Source: Phytomonas francai
Taxonomy: Eukaryota > Euglenozoa > Kinetoplastea > Trypanosomatida > Trypanosomatidae
DNA: 64,000 bases
NCBI GenBank assembly: GCA_001766655.1
Contig: MJCC01000001.1
Coordinates: 239,003 to 303,002 of the forward strand
Direction of reading: 5' to 3'
Shown: positions 10,092-19,668 of the stretch, piece by piece
How positions within the stretch are numbered: position 1 is the stretch's first letter
Layout: each line of letters opens with the position of its first letter
The notes under the pieces: model-generated
The model's input: only the letters and a program-made list of their open reading frames with translations
Databases searched by the model: none
Told to the model about the DNA's origin: nothing
Program-made: the position numbers and the translations under genes

Positions 10092-11897
10092 ATGGCTGAG
10101 CGTGTTCGTGTTGTGGTGCGCGTCCGGCCTTTTATTGAAAGCGATCCAGTGGATGCAGATTTAGCCACCGTCGTTATCGACCCAACCCATATCAGTGTTG
10201 GTGGGAGCCGCGTATTTGTGGTGGATCGCGTCTACCAGATGGAGGATTCCACCTCCGATCTCTTCGCCGGCTCCGTTCGGAAGATCGTAGATGACTTCCT
10301 AAACGGTTTTCACGCCACTGTGATGGCGTACGGGCAGACAGGAACGGGCAAGACCTTCACCATGTCGGGGCTGATGCCGTTAATCCTACGCTACGTTGTC
10401 GAGGAGGGCTTTCACAAGGACACCCGTGAGCTGTCTTTTCAGTTCATCGAAGTCTATCGCGACGCTCTTCGGGATTTGCTGAGTGAGGACCCTGCCAACG
10501 ACGCGAATGAGATCCAGCTCTACGATGGAGGGGGTGTGGGTGAGGTTCGCGCCAGAGATTGTGTCGTCGTCGGCGCGCGGCAAGCCACCGCGAAGGACCT
10601 TAAAGGCGTCGAGAGCATCGTCCAGTACGGCATCCAGATGCGGGCCAAAGCCGCCACCAACATCAATGAGCACTCCAGCCGCAGCCATAGCATTTTCACA
10701 ATCTACAACCACCGAAACGGCGGGAATAAACTGCACCTGGTCGACCTCGCGGGGTCCGAGCAGAATAAAAAGACCCTCAACGTCGGGGAGCGCTTTAAGG
10801 AGAGCATCGCGATCAACACCGGGTTGTTGGCGCTCGGCAACGTGATTCGGGCGCTGGTGCGAAATAGCCATCAGGGCCATGGCGGCGAGTCTGCCGGCCA
10901 CGTCCCCTATCGCAGTAGTAAACTCACCCGTTTACTGCAGAACGCGCTCGGCGGAAGTGGGCGGACGCTCTTTTTGGGCTGCATCGCGCCGGACAGCCAT
11001 AACCGCGAGGAGACGCTGCGGACGCTGCAGTACTGCGCGCTGGCCGTGCGGGTGCTGAACACGCCGGTCCCGCAGTACAAGGCCCTTCACGATGCCCAGA
11101 TGCGGCCCTATCGCAACCCACAGCCCCGCCCCCTCGAGGAGCCCAACGATACCGCCGCGAATTCGGCGCAAAGAGCGATCGAATTCTCCCTCGGCTCCGA
11201 TAAAGTCGATATCCACACGGAGCTGGAGATGTACAAGCAGTTTTCTCTTGAGCAGGAAGCTGAAATCGAGTCGCTTCAACAACAACTAAAGGCAACCGAG
11301 GATCGCTCGCGCGTCTTCGAGGATGAGCTGCGCAACGATCAGGTCGTTTTCGCACTCCAAATATCGGAGATGGAGCGGGTCTTGAAAGAAAATCGTGAGC
11401 TCCGGCAACGTATTGCTGCGCTGACGCACGGTCAATCGAATCCTCTCAGCCCCGAAAAGGGGGGGGGGGAGCGTACGGAAGGCCTAGTGCAGTCGCTGAA
11501 CCTTCGAGCACGCCCCTCACAAAATCGAGGCAACGTCGAGACCGATGAAAATTTTCAAATGGGTGGTCATGATAAGCGCAACCCCCCCACAGAATGGATC
11601 ACTTCGACTCTTGCAAATTTAACTCACAATGTCAATCACCACCCCTATAAACCCACCTCTGCGTCCATTTCTAGTCTTAATTCAAAGGCCCCCGAACACC
11701 GCGACGACACGGCACTAATACGAGATAAACAGCTGTTATCGCTCACAAAGGAGGCTCTTTTTTATCAAACACACAACACCGAACTGCGAAATCAACTCGG
11801 GAGTGCTATGGCGAGATTAGAATCACAACAGCGAGAATCGGCGTTGCTACGTCTGGAACTTGAAGAAATCCATCAGTTGCTTAAACCCCCCAAATAG
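10092..11897 (+). CDS. Kinesin motor protein
   Basis: A 601-residue kinesin with an N-terminal motor. It shows VRVVVRVRPF at the start, the P-loop GQTGTGKT at residues about 80-87, switch I NEHSSRSH near 191 and switch II LVDLAGSE near 215. The later motor motif PYRSSKLTRLLQ and the closing phrase ETLRTLQYCA are present, so the motor looks complete and competent for ATP hydrolysis. Two coiled coils follow (about 376-450 and 543-596), separated by a low-complexity linker. The motor is compact, with a short start before the first strand. The subfamily cannot be assigned safely by eye. Dimerisation and microtubule transport or a flagellar role are inferred. Confidence 0.93.
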   Translation: MAERVRVVVRVRPFIESDPVDADLATVVIDPTHISVGGSRVFVVDRVYQMEDSTSDLFAGSVRKIVDDFLNGFHATVMAYGQTGTGKTFTMSGLMPLILRYVVEEGFHKDTRELSFQFIEVYRDALRDLLSEDPANDANEIQLYDGGGVGEVRARDCVVVGARQATAKDLKGVESIVQYGIQMRAKAATNINEHSSRSHSIFTIYNHRNGGNKLHLVDLAGSEQNKKTLNVGERFKESIAINTGLLALGNVIRALVRNSHQGHGGESAGHVPYRSSKLTRLLQNALGGSGRTLFLGCIAPDSHNREETLRTLQYCALAVRVLNTPVPQYKALHDAQMRPYRNPQPRPLEEPNDTAANSAQRAIEFSLGSDKVDIHTELEMYKQFSLEQEAEIESLQQQLKATEDRSRVFEDELRNDQVVFALQISEMERVLKENRELRQRIAALTHGQSNPLSPEKGGGERTEGLVQSLNLRARPSQNRGNVETDENFQMGGHDKRNPPTEWITSTLANLTHNVNHHPYKPTSASISSLNSKAPEHRDDTALIRDKQLLSLTKEALFYQTHNTELRNQLGSAMARLESQQRESALLRLELEEIHQLLKPPK

Positions 11898-12811
11898 CAC
11901 CACAGGCATGAAAAAAAGTTAGACCTGCTATAGGTGTGTCCTTCTGAACTTTTGCGTGTTTCTATAATTATAAGCCCGTGGAATTTTTCTTTTTACACCT
12001 GTAAAGGTGAGAGAAAAATCATCAACAGCATTATCTTAATTGTATTCCTCATGGCTACGATGGAAGTAGTATTTTCCTACAATATATGAAATAATTCTAC
12101 GTTTTATTCCATACTAAGCATTGATCCCGTAGTGAGATGAAAATTAGAGGTCTAGGAAAGCTTTCTCCCTAGACCGTGTAGATTCTCTATTCCCCTGAGT
12201 TTTTTTTTCAAGTCACTTTTTAGGGAATGTGTAAAAAAAAAAGGAAAAGAGGAATGTATTTTTGAATATGCATAACGAACTCGGATTCCATTGTGAAGAA
12301 GAATAACCTGTGTTGTGTAAAATCGCACTGATTAGGGGAATACGATTGAAGCCGAAGTATACATTAATAATATATGAACGCAGAGTTCACACGACTAGAA
12401 ATACCTTTTTAAACGAAATATTCCTAGCAATAGTGTAAGGCGTCAACGGCGCGTGTGTGCTTTTTTCTTTTTTATGATATTCCCCCTCCCCTCCTCCGTA
12501 TGTTGTCAATCGAGTTCCTTTCTTGTACAACGGCTCTGCGAAGCCAACCCCCTGTCAGTGCGAAACGCGTCCCAGTCCTGAAACTGTGCGCCGGCGTGTC
12601 TGTCCCTGTTGGGTGCGTCACGCCCGTGTGAGCGGCCTCTCTTGCATGACATAGAGGCCCTCCCCCTATCTCTTGCTGTAACTCTTCCTTCCCTTCTTTC
12701 CTTCTCTCTTTTGGTGTCACCGCGGGTGTGCGAGGTGGATTTGGTAGCCAGCGTAGGTGCCTTTCTTTGTTCGTGTGTGTGACGAGGGGATCCGGCGCGT
12801 TCGTTGATTGG
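11898..12811. other. Intergenic spacer of about 0.9 kb
   Basis: AT-rich to about 12460, then CT-rich (long pyrimidine stretches near 12462-12500 and 12660-12715) up to the next start. The right half is a plausible long 5' UTR with splice-acceptor tracts. Open frames on the minus strand here lack protein-like composition. Confidence 0.5.
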
Positions 12812-14510
12812 ATGGCCACGGTCGCGGAGGACGGGCTGCGGCGTCGCCTCGCCGCGGCGCACGCGCACCTCCGGCGGATGCGCGACGAGGCCCGCCGCGG
12901 GGGGCGGCGCCGGGCCNNNNNNNNNNNNNNNNNNNNNNNNNNNNNNNNNNNNNNNNNNNNNNNNNNNNNNNNNNNNNNNNNNNNNNNNNNNNNNNNNNNN
13001 NNNNNNNNNNNNNNNNNNNNNNNNNNNNNNNNNNNNNNNNNNNNNNNNNNNNNNNNNNNNNNNNNNNNNNNNNNNNNNNNNNNNNNNNNNNNNNNNNNNN
13101 NNNNNNNNNNNNNNNNNNNNNNNNNNNNNNNNNNNNNNNNNNNNNNNNNNNNNNNNNNNNNNNNNNNNNNNGCTCGCGCGCGAGGCCGTCGACCACGGCT
13201 TCGCCGCTCGCCAGGAGGAAGGGCGGGCGCGGGAGCAAACCAACGAGGCCCGCCAGCGCTTACGCACCCTAGAGCAGTACCTTAAAGTCGAGCTCGAGCG
13301 GCTGAGCGAGATGGCGGGGACGGCGAAGGCGCTACGAGCGAACGTCGACGCCCTTCTCATCGCCGAGGCCAACTTCGAGAAGTCCTACCGCTCCCACGAG
13401 AAAGACCTGTTTGAGAAGCGGAAGGAGATGTCGCTTATGGTGGAGATTTGTAATGTAGTGAATGAGGAAAGGCTGACCAAGTCGCATGAGCTAGAACAGC
13501 TCAAGGCGACGGCGGATGCGGGGAACGCAATGTATCAGCGAGTGATGGACGAGCTCCAAACCTCCCTCGAGGAGAGCGAGTCGCAGCAAAAAGACCACAT
13601 GAACAAAGTCTCCCAGCTCCAACAATCGCTGCGTGAAGTTCAGCGGGATCGATCCCGCATTGAGCAGGGGACTGAGGTGTTGAGAAGTCAACTATTCCCC
13701 ACCAGCGAGGCATCCAAGTCGTCCACGCTCGCCGGAAAAGACTCCGAAGTTGTCTTGGAGGACAGGACGACGACACTGCATGACGCCTATGACGAGGTCT
13801 CACCGGATCTCAACGATTACGACGCCATCTTTGACCACCTCATGCGGCTCGTCGGCTCCAACGACGTCAAGGATGTGGTGGAGTTCTTACCTAGCTGCAA
13901 TGAGCGGCGCTTCCAGCTCTTCTCCGAGTTGAACTACATCGAGGAGGAAATCCGCGAGGTGGATCGGCGACGGCGAGAACTGGCGGGGAGCGCTGTGGAG
14001 GCGGAAAGTCCGCAACGGGTGGAACTGCAGGACCGCCTAGACGCTATGAGGTCTGAAACGCAAGAGCTGCAGGACCGAGCTGAAGACAACGAGGGGCTGG
14101 TCAACCACCTTGTGGAGTGGGTTCGCCTGCTATTTAAGGCCCTGGGATGCCGCCCTGAGACACTGCGTGAGCAAGTGGGGACCGAGGAGGTTTCGGTCAG
14201 AACCGTTTACAAGGCCCTCACACTGATTGACCAACGTCTAGAGGAGTATCTCGTGGCACTAGCGCAGAAGGAACATCAAACACACAAGCAGCATCATGAT
14301 GGCACACAAGCTATCTGCCCTGTCAATGATTCCGAGTCCACACGTCCACATCGCAGCGACCCCACACAGACCATCTTACAACACCCAAACCTCTATAAAA
14401 AAGAGCAGAATATGGTGCGCAATATTCTCAAGAAGAAAACGATACCACGTTCTAACGTTTTACACAAAATGGAATACGAGGAAAGCATGCATGTGAGCAA
14501 TGGGAATTAG
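12812..14510 (+). CDS. Coiled-coil protein interrupted by assembly gap
   Basis: The most protein-like start is the ATG at 12812 (MATVAEDGLRRRLAAAHAH, with heptad spacing). After the gap, the frame beginning at 13173 reads as a long coiled coil (LAREAVDHGF, then REQTNEARQRLRTLEQYLK) to the stop at 14510. The two parts are in different frames across the 255 Ns, so the gap length is not exact. Glu/Gln/Leu-rich heptads span most of the protein (nearly 500 residues after the gap), with a more globular stretch near bases 13800-14240 (DLNDYDAIFDHLMRLVG). A cytoskeletal or flagellar structural role is possible. I recognise no family. Confidence 0.7.
12917..13171. other. Assembly gap, 255 Ns
   Basis: A run of 255 unknown bases inside the coiled-coil gene. 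Flanking sequence is very GC-rich, which may explain the failure to assemble. The flanking reading frames differ, so the missing length should leave remainder 2 when divided by 3 rather than 0, if no other error is present. Confidence 0.95.
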
Positions 14511-14933
14511 TACTTTTACCACACTAACTAAAAGAGCTTCACCCATTACTATTATTATAAATGAAAGACGAATAGAGTTTAATAATTTAGAAAATTCAGA
14601 AACAGAAGAACAAAAATGTAAGCTACCGACGGAACAATACCGGAGCCCGAGTTTCTCAACAGGTGTAAATAGTATTACTAAAAGGAAAAAGCCAGAAAAT
14701 ATCAAGCTGATGGCCCGCGAGCCGCCACCTGTTTTCTCCCCGTCACAACAGCAAGGCCTGCATTCTTGCTATTTATGGTGAATCCTATTCTCTTGTGGCT
14801 CCACGGATGCAAGACCTCCTCCTTTGCTTCTTTTCTTCTGTACGTCTAGGTAGATTCCCTCTCCTTTCCTTTTTCCGCTTCGCTATATAAACCGACAACA
14901 ACAAAATTCCGATTCAGAAAACTCGAAGACGAA

Positions 14934-15335
14934 ATGTCCAGGAAGTCCCTTGCGATGATTCTGCTGCTCGCGTGCATGCTCGCCATCACGACGATGTCAA
15001 AGGCAGCGCTTGTTGACCTTAACCCTGATAACTTCGAGATGGTCGTCAATGACCCCAAGAAAGACGTCTTCGTCATGTTTTATGCATCATGGTGCATTTA
15101 CTGTTCATACACGATGCCCTTGTGGGAAGATCTTGGCAAGCAGTACCCCTCCTCCGGTAATACTGTTATCGCACGTATTGATGCTGATATGAAATCGGAT
15201 ATTGCTGAAAAGTATTCTATAAGCGAATATCCCACATTGTTGTTCTTCAGTAAGAGCAATAAAAAGGGGATTAAGTACGATGAGGAGCGTAAGGTGGAGT
15301 TGTTCAACGAATTCATTAATAAAAATGTGGCTTAG
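14934..15335 (+). CDS. Secreted single-domain PDI/thioredoxin-like protein, copy 1, altered active site
   Basis: 133 residues: a signal peptide (hydrophobic core about residues 8-20, cleavage likely after SKA) and one thioredoxin fold. The active site reads WCIYC instead of WCGHC, so both cysteines remain but the Gly-His pair is replaced. The cis-proline motif YPTLLFF is present. No KDEL-like retention signal ends the protein (FINKNVA). The length matches the small single-domain PDI known in Leishmania. Compared with copy 2, changes gather at the CxxC loop, the segment before cis-proline and a later loop (YDEER against YQGPR). It is probably an oxidoreductase of the secretory path with altered redox potential or substrate choice; that is inference. 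Confidence 0.85.
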   Translation: MSRKSLAMILLLACMLAITTMSKAALVDLNPDNFEMVVNDPKKDVFVMFYASWCIYCSYTMPLWEDLGKQYPSSGNTVIARIDADMKSDIAEKYSISEYPTLLFFSKSNKKGIKYDEERKVELFNEFINKNVA

Positions 15336-15933
15336 GCTGAAAAAGGCTTCCATTTTCATTATATATATCATTTGTGTTTTAAATATTATATAAGTATGGA
15401 TTCATCGGTACTAATGGGCTCAATGGATTGATAGGGTAAAATATTATTTCTGATATTTTGGGTACAAAAATATGTCTCTCTTTGTAAATCTATACACAAC
15501 CGAATGTATTGATGTATAGATTTAAAGAATATATATATGGTGATATAGTGACATTTTCAGCTATTTTAACTTATAAGAATGGTAATTAACTTGAGATACA
15601 ATTATTTTCCAGAGCAAACGTATTACTGACGGAACAGTACCGGAGCCCGAGTTTCTCAACAGGTGTAAATAGTATTACTAAAAGGAAAAAGCCAGAAAAT
15701 ATCAAGCTGGTGGCCCGCGAGCCGCCACCTGTTTTCTCCCCGTCACAACAGCAAGGCCTGCATTCTTGCTATTTATGGTGAATCCTATTCTCTTGTGGCT
15801 CCACGGATGCAAGACCTCCTCCTTTGCTTCTTTTCTTCTGTACGTCTAGGTAGATTCCCTCTCCTTTCCTTTTTCCGCTTCGCTATATAAACCGACAACA
15901 ACAAAATTCCGATTCAGAAAACTCGAAGACGAA
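15336..15933. other. Spacer between the tandem PDI-like genes
   Basis: Holds the 3' flank of unit 1 (AT-rich to about 15610) and the 5' flank of unit 2. A CT-rich run at about 15815-15880 precedes the second gene and repeats the run at 14815-14880 before the first, so it likely directs trans-splicing. Confidence 0.6.
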
Positions 15934-16335
15934 ATGTCCAGGAAGTCCCTTGCGATGATTCTGCTGCTCGCGTACATGCTCGCCATCACAACGATGTCAA
16001 AGGCAGAGCTTGTTGACCTCGACCCTGATAACTTCGAGACGGTCGTCAATGACCCCAAGAAAGACGTCTTCGTCATGTTTCATGCGTCATGGTGTGGACA
16101 TTGCAAACACATGATGCCCACCTGGGAAGATCTTGGCAAGCAGTACCCCTCCTCCGGTAATACCGTTATCGCACGTATTGATGCAAACGAACACAGGGAT
16201 ATCGCTAAAGACTATGATGTAAACGGCTATCCCACATTGTTGTTCTTCAGTAAGAGCAATAAGAAGGGGATTGAATACCAGGGGCCGCGTAAGGTGGAGT
16301 TGTTCAACGAATTCATTAATAAAAACGTAGTTTAG
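15934..16335 (+). CDS. Secreted single-domain PDI, copy 2, canonical WCGHC
   Basis: 133 residues with the same signal peptide as copy 1 and one thioredoxin domain. The active site is the classical PDI motif WCGHC followed by KHMMP, the segment before cis-proline reads DANEHRDIAKDYDVNGYPTL, and the later loop reads IEYQGPRK; all are standard for PDI a-domains. It should catalyse disulfide formation and exchange in the secretory path. No ER retention signal is visible at the C-terminus (FINKNVV), so retention by another means, or export, is possible. It is likely the ancestral-type copy, with the upstream gene derived from it. Confidence 0.9.
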   Translation: MSRKSLAMILLLAYMLAITTMSKAELVDLDPDNFETVVNDPKKDVFVMFHASWCGHCKHMMPTWEDLGKQYPSSGNTVIARIDANEHRDIAKDYDVNGYPTLLFFSKSNKKGIEYQGPRKVELFNEFINKNVV

Positions 16336-16782
16336 GCTGAAAAAGGCTTCCATTTTCATTATATATATCATTTGTGTTTTAAATATTATATAAGTATGGA
16401 TTCATCGGTACTAATGGGCTCAATGGATTGATAGGGTAAAATATTATTTCTGATATTTTGGGTACAAAAATGTCTCTCTTTGTAAATCTATACACAACCG
16501 AGTGTATTGATGTATAGATTTAAAGAATATATATATCGTGATATAGTGATGCTTTCAGCTATTTTTATTGTTCGAAAATGTGATTAACTTAAGATTCGAT
16601 TATTTTAGGAAAAAATATTAGTAGTAGGAAAAATATTCTTAATAATAACATTATTCTAATCTGTTGTCTTAGTTTGTATTTATATTGGTTTCCTTTCTTC
16701 AGATACTTCATTGACTCCATGTTTATTCTAAAATATCCGAATTTACAAATATCAAAACTTAGCTTGAAATATCTCAGATTTG
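16336..16782. other. Intergenic spacer, AT-rich
   Basis: The first 275 bases are the 3' flank of duplication unit 2; after about 16611 the sequence is unique. A TTTCCTTTCTTCAG stretch near 16690-16703 is a likely splice acceptor for the aldolase gene. Confidence 0.55.
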
Positions 16783-17649
16783 ATGATGAAGGAACTTCCT
16801 GGTTATAAGGGACTTCTTAATGAAACGATATTCGATCGAGTTACTTTCCTCTCACGCGTTCTCGATCTTAAGAAACTTGAGGACCGATTCCCACACTTGA
16901 ATTGTTCCGATGGTTCCTGGCGTCGTCCCTTGGAAGGAAATTTATCGGAAATTGATCTTGCTCAATTTATTGACCACACGCAGCTTCAGCCCGATGCTGA
17001 TGAAGCTGCTTTCGATAAGCTCTGCTCTGAAGCTCAGCATCATAACTTTAAAACAGTGTGTGTAAATGGTTCACGAGTTGCATTATGTCGCTTCTTGCTC
17101 ATGCGAAGCAAAACGAACAAGGTTAAAGTTGGCGGCGTATGTGGTTTTCCACTTGGTCAAATGACCACATCCATGAAGGCAGCCGAAGCTAAAGAGGAGA
17201 TTGAGAATGGCGCAGAGGAAATTGACATGGTTATTAACGTGGGCGAGCTCAAGGATAAAAATTATGCGTATGTTTACCGAGAAATTGCACAGGTTCGGGA
17301 AATTTGTGAGGAAAGGAAGGCCCTTTTAAAGGTGATTTTGGAGACATGCTTTCTGACTGATGAAGAAACTATCGATGCCTGTGTATTGGCGGTGGCTGCT
17401 GGTGCTCATTTTGTGAAAACTTCTACAGGCTTCAGTACGCATGGAGCGACCCCCGAGGTCTTGGATATTATGCTGGCCGTGGTGGGCAATGAAGCGCTTG
17501 TAAAAGCGAGTGGTGGTGTTCGTGATAGGCAGACTGCACTCCAGTATATTGAAGCTGGTGTGCGTCGTATTGGAACTAGCTCCGGTATTGCCATCATCAG
17601 AAAAGATGAAGCATTAAAGGGGATTCGTATTGACTATTGTTATTCGTAA
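16783..17649 (+). CDS. deoC: Deoxyribose-phosphate aldolase
   Basis: 288 residues from the ATG at 16783. The (beta/alpha)8 family signatures are all present: FIDHTQLQPDA near residue 66, KTVCVNG, VCGFPLGQ, IDMVINVG with Asp about 147, the Schiff-base Lys in FVKTSTGF (about residue 212), and the second Lys in VKASGGVR (about 241). The enzyme cleaves 2-deoxyribose-5-phosphate to glyceraldehyde-3-phosphate and acetaldehyde, feeding nucleoside sugars into glycolysis. It carries about 50 residues before the barrel, longer than many bacterial forms. A glycosomal or cytosolic location cannot be told; no clear C-terminal SKL is present. Confidence 0.95.
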   Translation: MMKELPGYKGLLNETIFDRVTFLSRVLDLKKLEDRFPHLNCSDGSWRRPLEGNLSEIDLAQFIDHTQLQPDADEAAFDKLCSEAQHHNFKTVCVNGSRVALCRFLLMRSKTNKVKVGGVCGFPLGQMTTSMKAAEAKEEIENGAEEIDMVINVGELKDKNYAYVYREIAQVREICEERKALLKVILETCFLTDEETIDACVLAVAAGAHFVKTSTGFSTHGATPEVLDIMLAVVGNEALVKASGGVRDRQTALQYIEAGVRRIGTSSGIAIIRKDEALKGIRIDYCYS

Positions 17650-17954
17650 ATTTTTATTCAAAAGACTAAAACATAATAGCTGTCTGTGTGCATATTGTGA
17701 ATATTTATAGTATTAATAGGTTACAAGGTATTTTAGATATCCTCTCTCATTATTGCCCTTTCCATGAACTTTTAAGACAGAACACACGTGTAAGGAGGAA
17801 TACTTGGCAGCCTGTGTTTATATATTTAATTTTACTTCGACACGATATCTTCATCAATCCTTTTTCCCCATTTATTTAAACCCTCATTCACTTTTGCATC
17901 ATTAGTGTTGCTTCATAAACAAAAAAATCAGAAGCATATTCAAATATAAATAGG

Positions 17955-18002
<48 letters not shown>

Positions 18003-18036
18003 CTGTTGCCTTGAAGTATCGTAAATAAAGTGAGGT
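17650..18036. repeat. Spacer with long AT microsatellite able to form a hairpin
   Basis: An (AT)n run covers about 17957-18000 and is flanked by AGGAAT on the left and ATTCCT on the right, making a near-perfect palindrome of about 50 bases just 35 bases before the next start. It lies in the likely 5' UTR or splice region of the nuclease gene. Confidence 0.7.
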
Positions 18037-18786
18037 ATGGGCAATCTTTGTTCTTCAACTAAAATTAAAAATCGCCACGCCAAAAAACATGATGGCGAAA
18101 GTCTAAAGCCATGTAAGGGTAAAAATACCTTTTCGAATGGGCTTGAGATTGATTTTGTGGGACCGAATGAAAGTCAATTAGATGTTGTAAGTAACCTACC
18201 ACCTTCTTCTAAAAAAGTCAAGGTTCATTCTGTTTACGACGGAGACACTATAACCGTAGTGCACGATAATGGATACATACAACGTGTTCGACTGATTGGG
18301 ATTGACACGCCGGAGCTGGATCCTGATGAGCCCTTCGCTAAAAAAGCCTCTGATTTTTTAAAGGAAAATTGCCCTCTCGGCTCTGAGATATGGCTAGTTA
18401 CGTCCTCCAGTCTTGATAAATGTTACGATAAATATAACAGGCTGTTGGCATACATATATGTGAAAAATCCCATGTGTGCTCTAAATTTTATCTGCCTCAA
18501 CGTTTCCCTCGTTTATAGAGGGCTGGCGTTTTTTTATGCTCCAAAAGGCTCTAACCTTCTGGATAAGCGAGATCTATTGTTATCAGCACAGAATTTAGCT
18601 ATCAAAGCGAGGCGTAACTTGTGGAGTATTGATTACCTGCAACGAGTTGTGTATACAACTCAGAATGGTATCTCATTCCATCGTCATAATTGTAGATATC
18701 TGAAAAAAATGTGGGAAACGACAGAAGTGGAAAAGGCAGCGCTCAAAGGGCTAAGTCCGTGCAGATGCTGCCACCCTTTATCATAA
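18037..18786 (+). CDS. Staphylococcal nuclease-like protein with N-terminal acylation motif
   Basis: 249 residues. The start MGNLCSS has Gly2, Ser6 and Cys5 as expected for N-myristoylation plus palmitoylation, which would tether the protein to a membrane. The SNase domain begins near residue 60: VYDGDTI (calcium-binding Asp), RLIGIDTPE at about 84-92 (catalytic Arg and Glu) and KYNRLLAYIY with the second catalytic Arg near 135. A C-terminal segment (residues about 208-247) has the spacing TTQNGISFH-RHNCRYL ... LSPCRCCHP, a Cys/His module often attached to bacterial SNase-like proteins and probably metal-binding. It is probably an active calcium-dependent nuclease on a membrane face; plants have acylated SNases of a similar plan. 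Confidence 0.87.
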   Translation: MGNLCSSTKIKNRHAKKHDGESLKPCKGKNTFSNGLEIDFVGPNESQLDVVSNLPPSSKKVKVHSVYDGDTITVVHDNGYIQRVRLIGIDTPELDPDEPFAKKASDFLKENCPLGSEIWLVTSSSLDKCYDKYNRLLAYIYVKNPMCALNFICLNVSLVYRGLAFFYAPKGSNLLDKRDLLLSAQNLAIKARRNLWSIDYLQRVVYTTQNGISFHRHNCRYLKKMWETTEVEKAALKGLSPCRCCHPLS

Positions 18787-19668
18787 GCGTTGAAGCTACT
18801 GGATTGGAAGCCAATTGTAAAGCCATGCCACTAAAATAAATGAACGATTTGTGAATAATTAAACAGGTAATGCTAAGGCATCTTTTATATACATTCCTTG
18901 CTACTAAGCAGATGTTTTCTACTATTTAGCAAAACGATCTTTTCGCGCCCTCCCACCCGCACCTCTTTTTCCAGTGGAAAAGGCGTAAGTGTCATTTGAC
19001 ATTTAAAAAAAAATGATGCTAAATAAATCGGGGGTTCCAATGTACTCATAATAAATCTCTTTTTCCTGAATTAATTATTAACCCCAATGGATTGTTTTCG
19101 ATTCGGATCAGCGTCTGTGGTATACGAGATTGTAACGCAAAAGAGTGGCTAAAGGCCGGCTCGAAGCAAGCGTGACTGTCGACGATTGCTATGACATGAA
19201 TGCCACGCAGACGTTTAACAACGTCCTTCCCTTTCTGTGATTCTTCGCAAGTGCACACATTCAGGGAATAAGGAATGGCGCCAACATGTGCCGAGCGTTT
19301 GGTATGGCACGCCTTTCGCGTTTGATGAACCTGTTGGTCGCACACACTCTACCAAAGAGTTTCGTGACAGTAGTAGTATTAGTCAAGGTTATTATATTTT
19401 GTAATTAGGCCTCTTTTTTGGTTACTGTGATTCTAGAGGATCTAAACAGATTTTCGTATAATTGTGAAGTGTGAGCATAGACGTATGCTATGTATGCATT
19501 CGCTCTCATTCCCTTCTTGTTTTAAATTTTTAGTAATGATAAAAAGGCATATTCACTGTTCATCACACATAGTCACACGATAGTAACGATAAACTTTTTT
19601 TGTGATAAAAGGTATTGTTGGCGCTTTTATTTAAACAACAAAGCAACATCAGCATCATATAAGTGGCT
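18787..19668. other. Intergenic spacer with a GC-richer island
   Basis: Mostly AT-rich, but about 19085-19350 is richer in GC and non-repetitive, unlike the rest. A 99-codon minus-strand frame (19046-19345) covers it but has no recognisable motif. It may be a gene remnant or a non-coding RNA; I could not fit a tRNA to it. Confidence 0.4.

Larger units (their letters stand above)
14626..16611 (+). repeat. Direct tandem duplication, two units of about 985 bases
   Basis: Unit 1 starts at about 14626 and unit 2 at about 15626; the two gene starts (14934 and 15934) are exactly 1,000 bases apart. The 5' flank of about 310 bases is nearly identical, with only a handful of substitutions. The 3' flank also matches well until it decays near 15610 and 16610. 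Each unit carries a complete PDI-like gene with its own upstream pyrimidine tract. The units are separated by about 15 unrelated bases. Confidence 0.92.

Noticed and set aside
12804..12916. Start in another frame before the assembly gap (MIGWPRSRRT...)
   Set aside because: Arg/Gly/Pro-rich without heptads; the ATG at 12812 gives a normal coiled-coil start.
14500..14781. 93-codon + frame overlapping the end of the coiled-coil gene
   Set aside because: It extends into the duplicated 5' flank; the few differences between copies include Met/Val and Pro/Leu changes with no sign of coding constraint. More likely UTR.
19046..19345. Minus-strand frame of 99 codons in a GC-richer island
   Set aside because: No domain and the wrong strand for the array; kept as a note on the island only.
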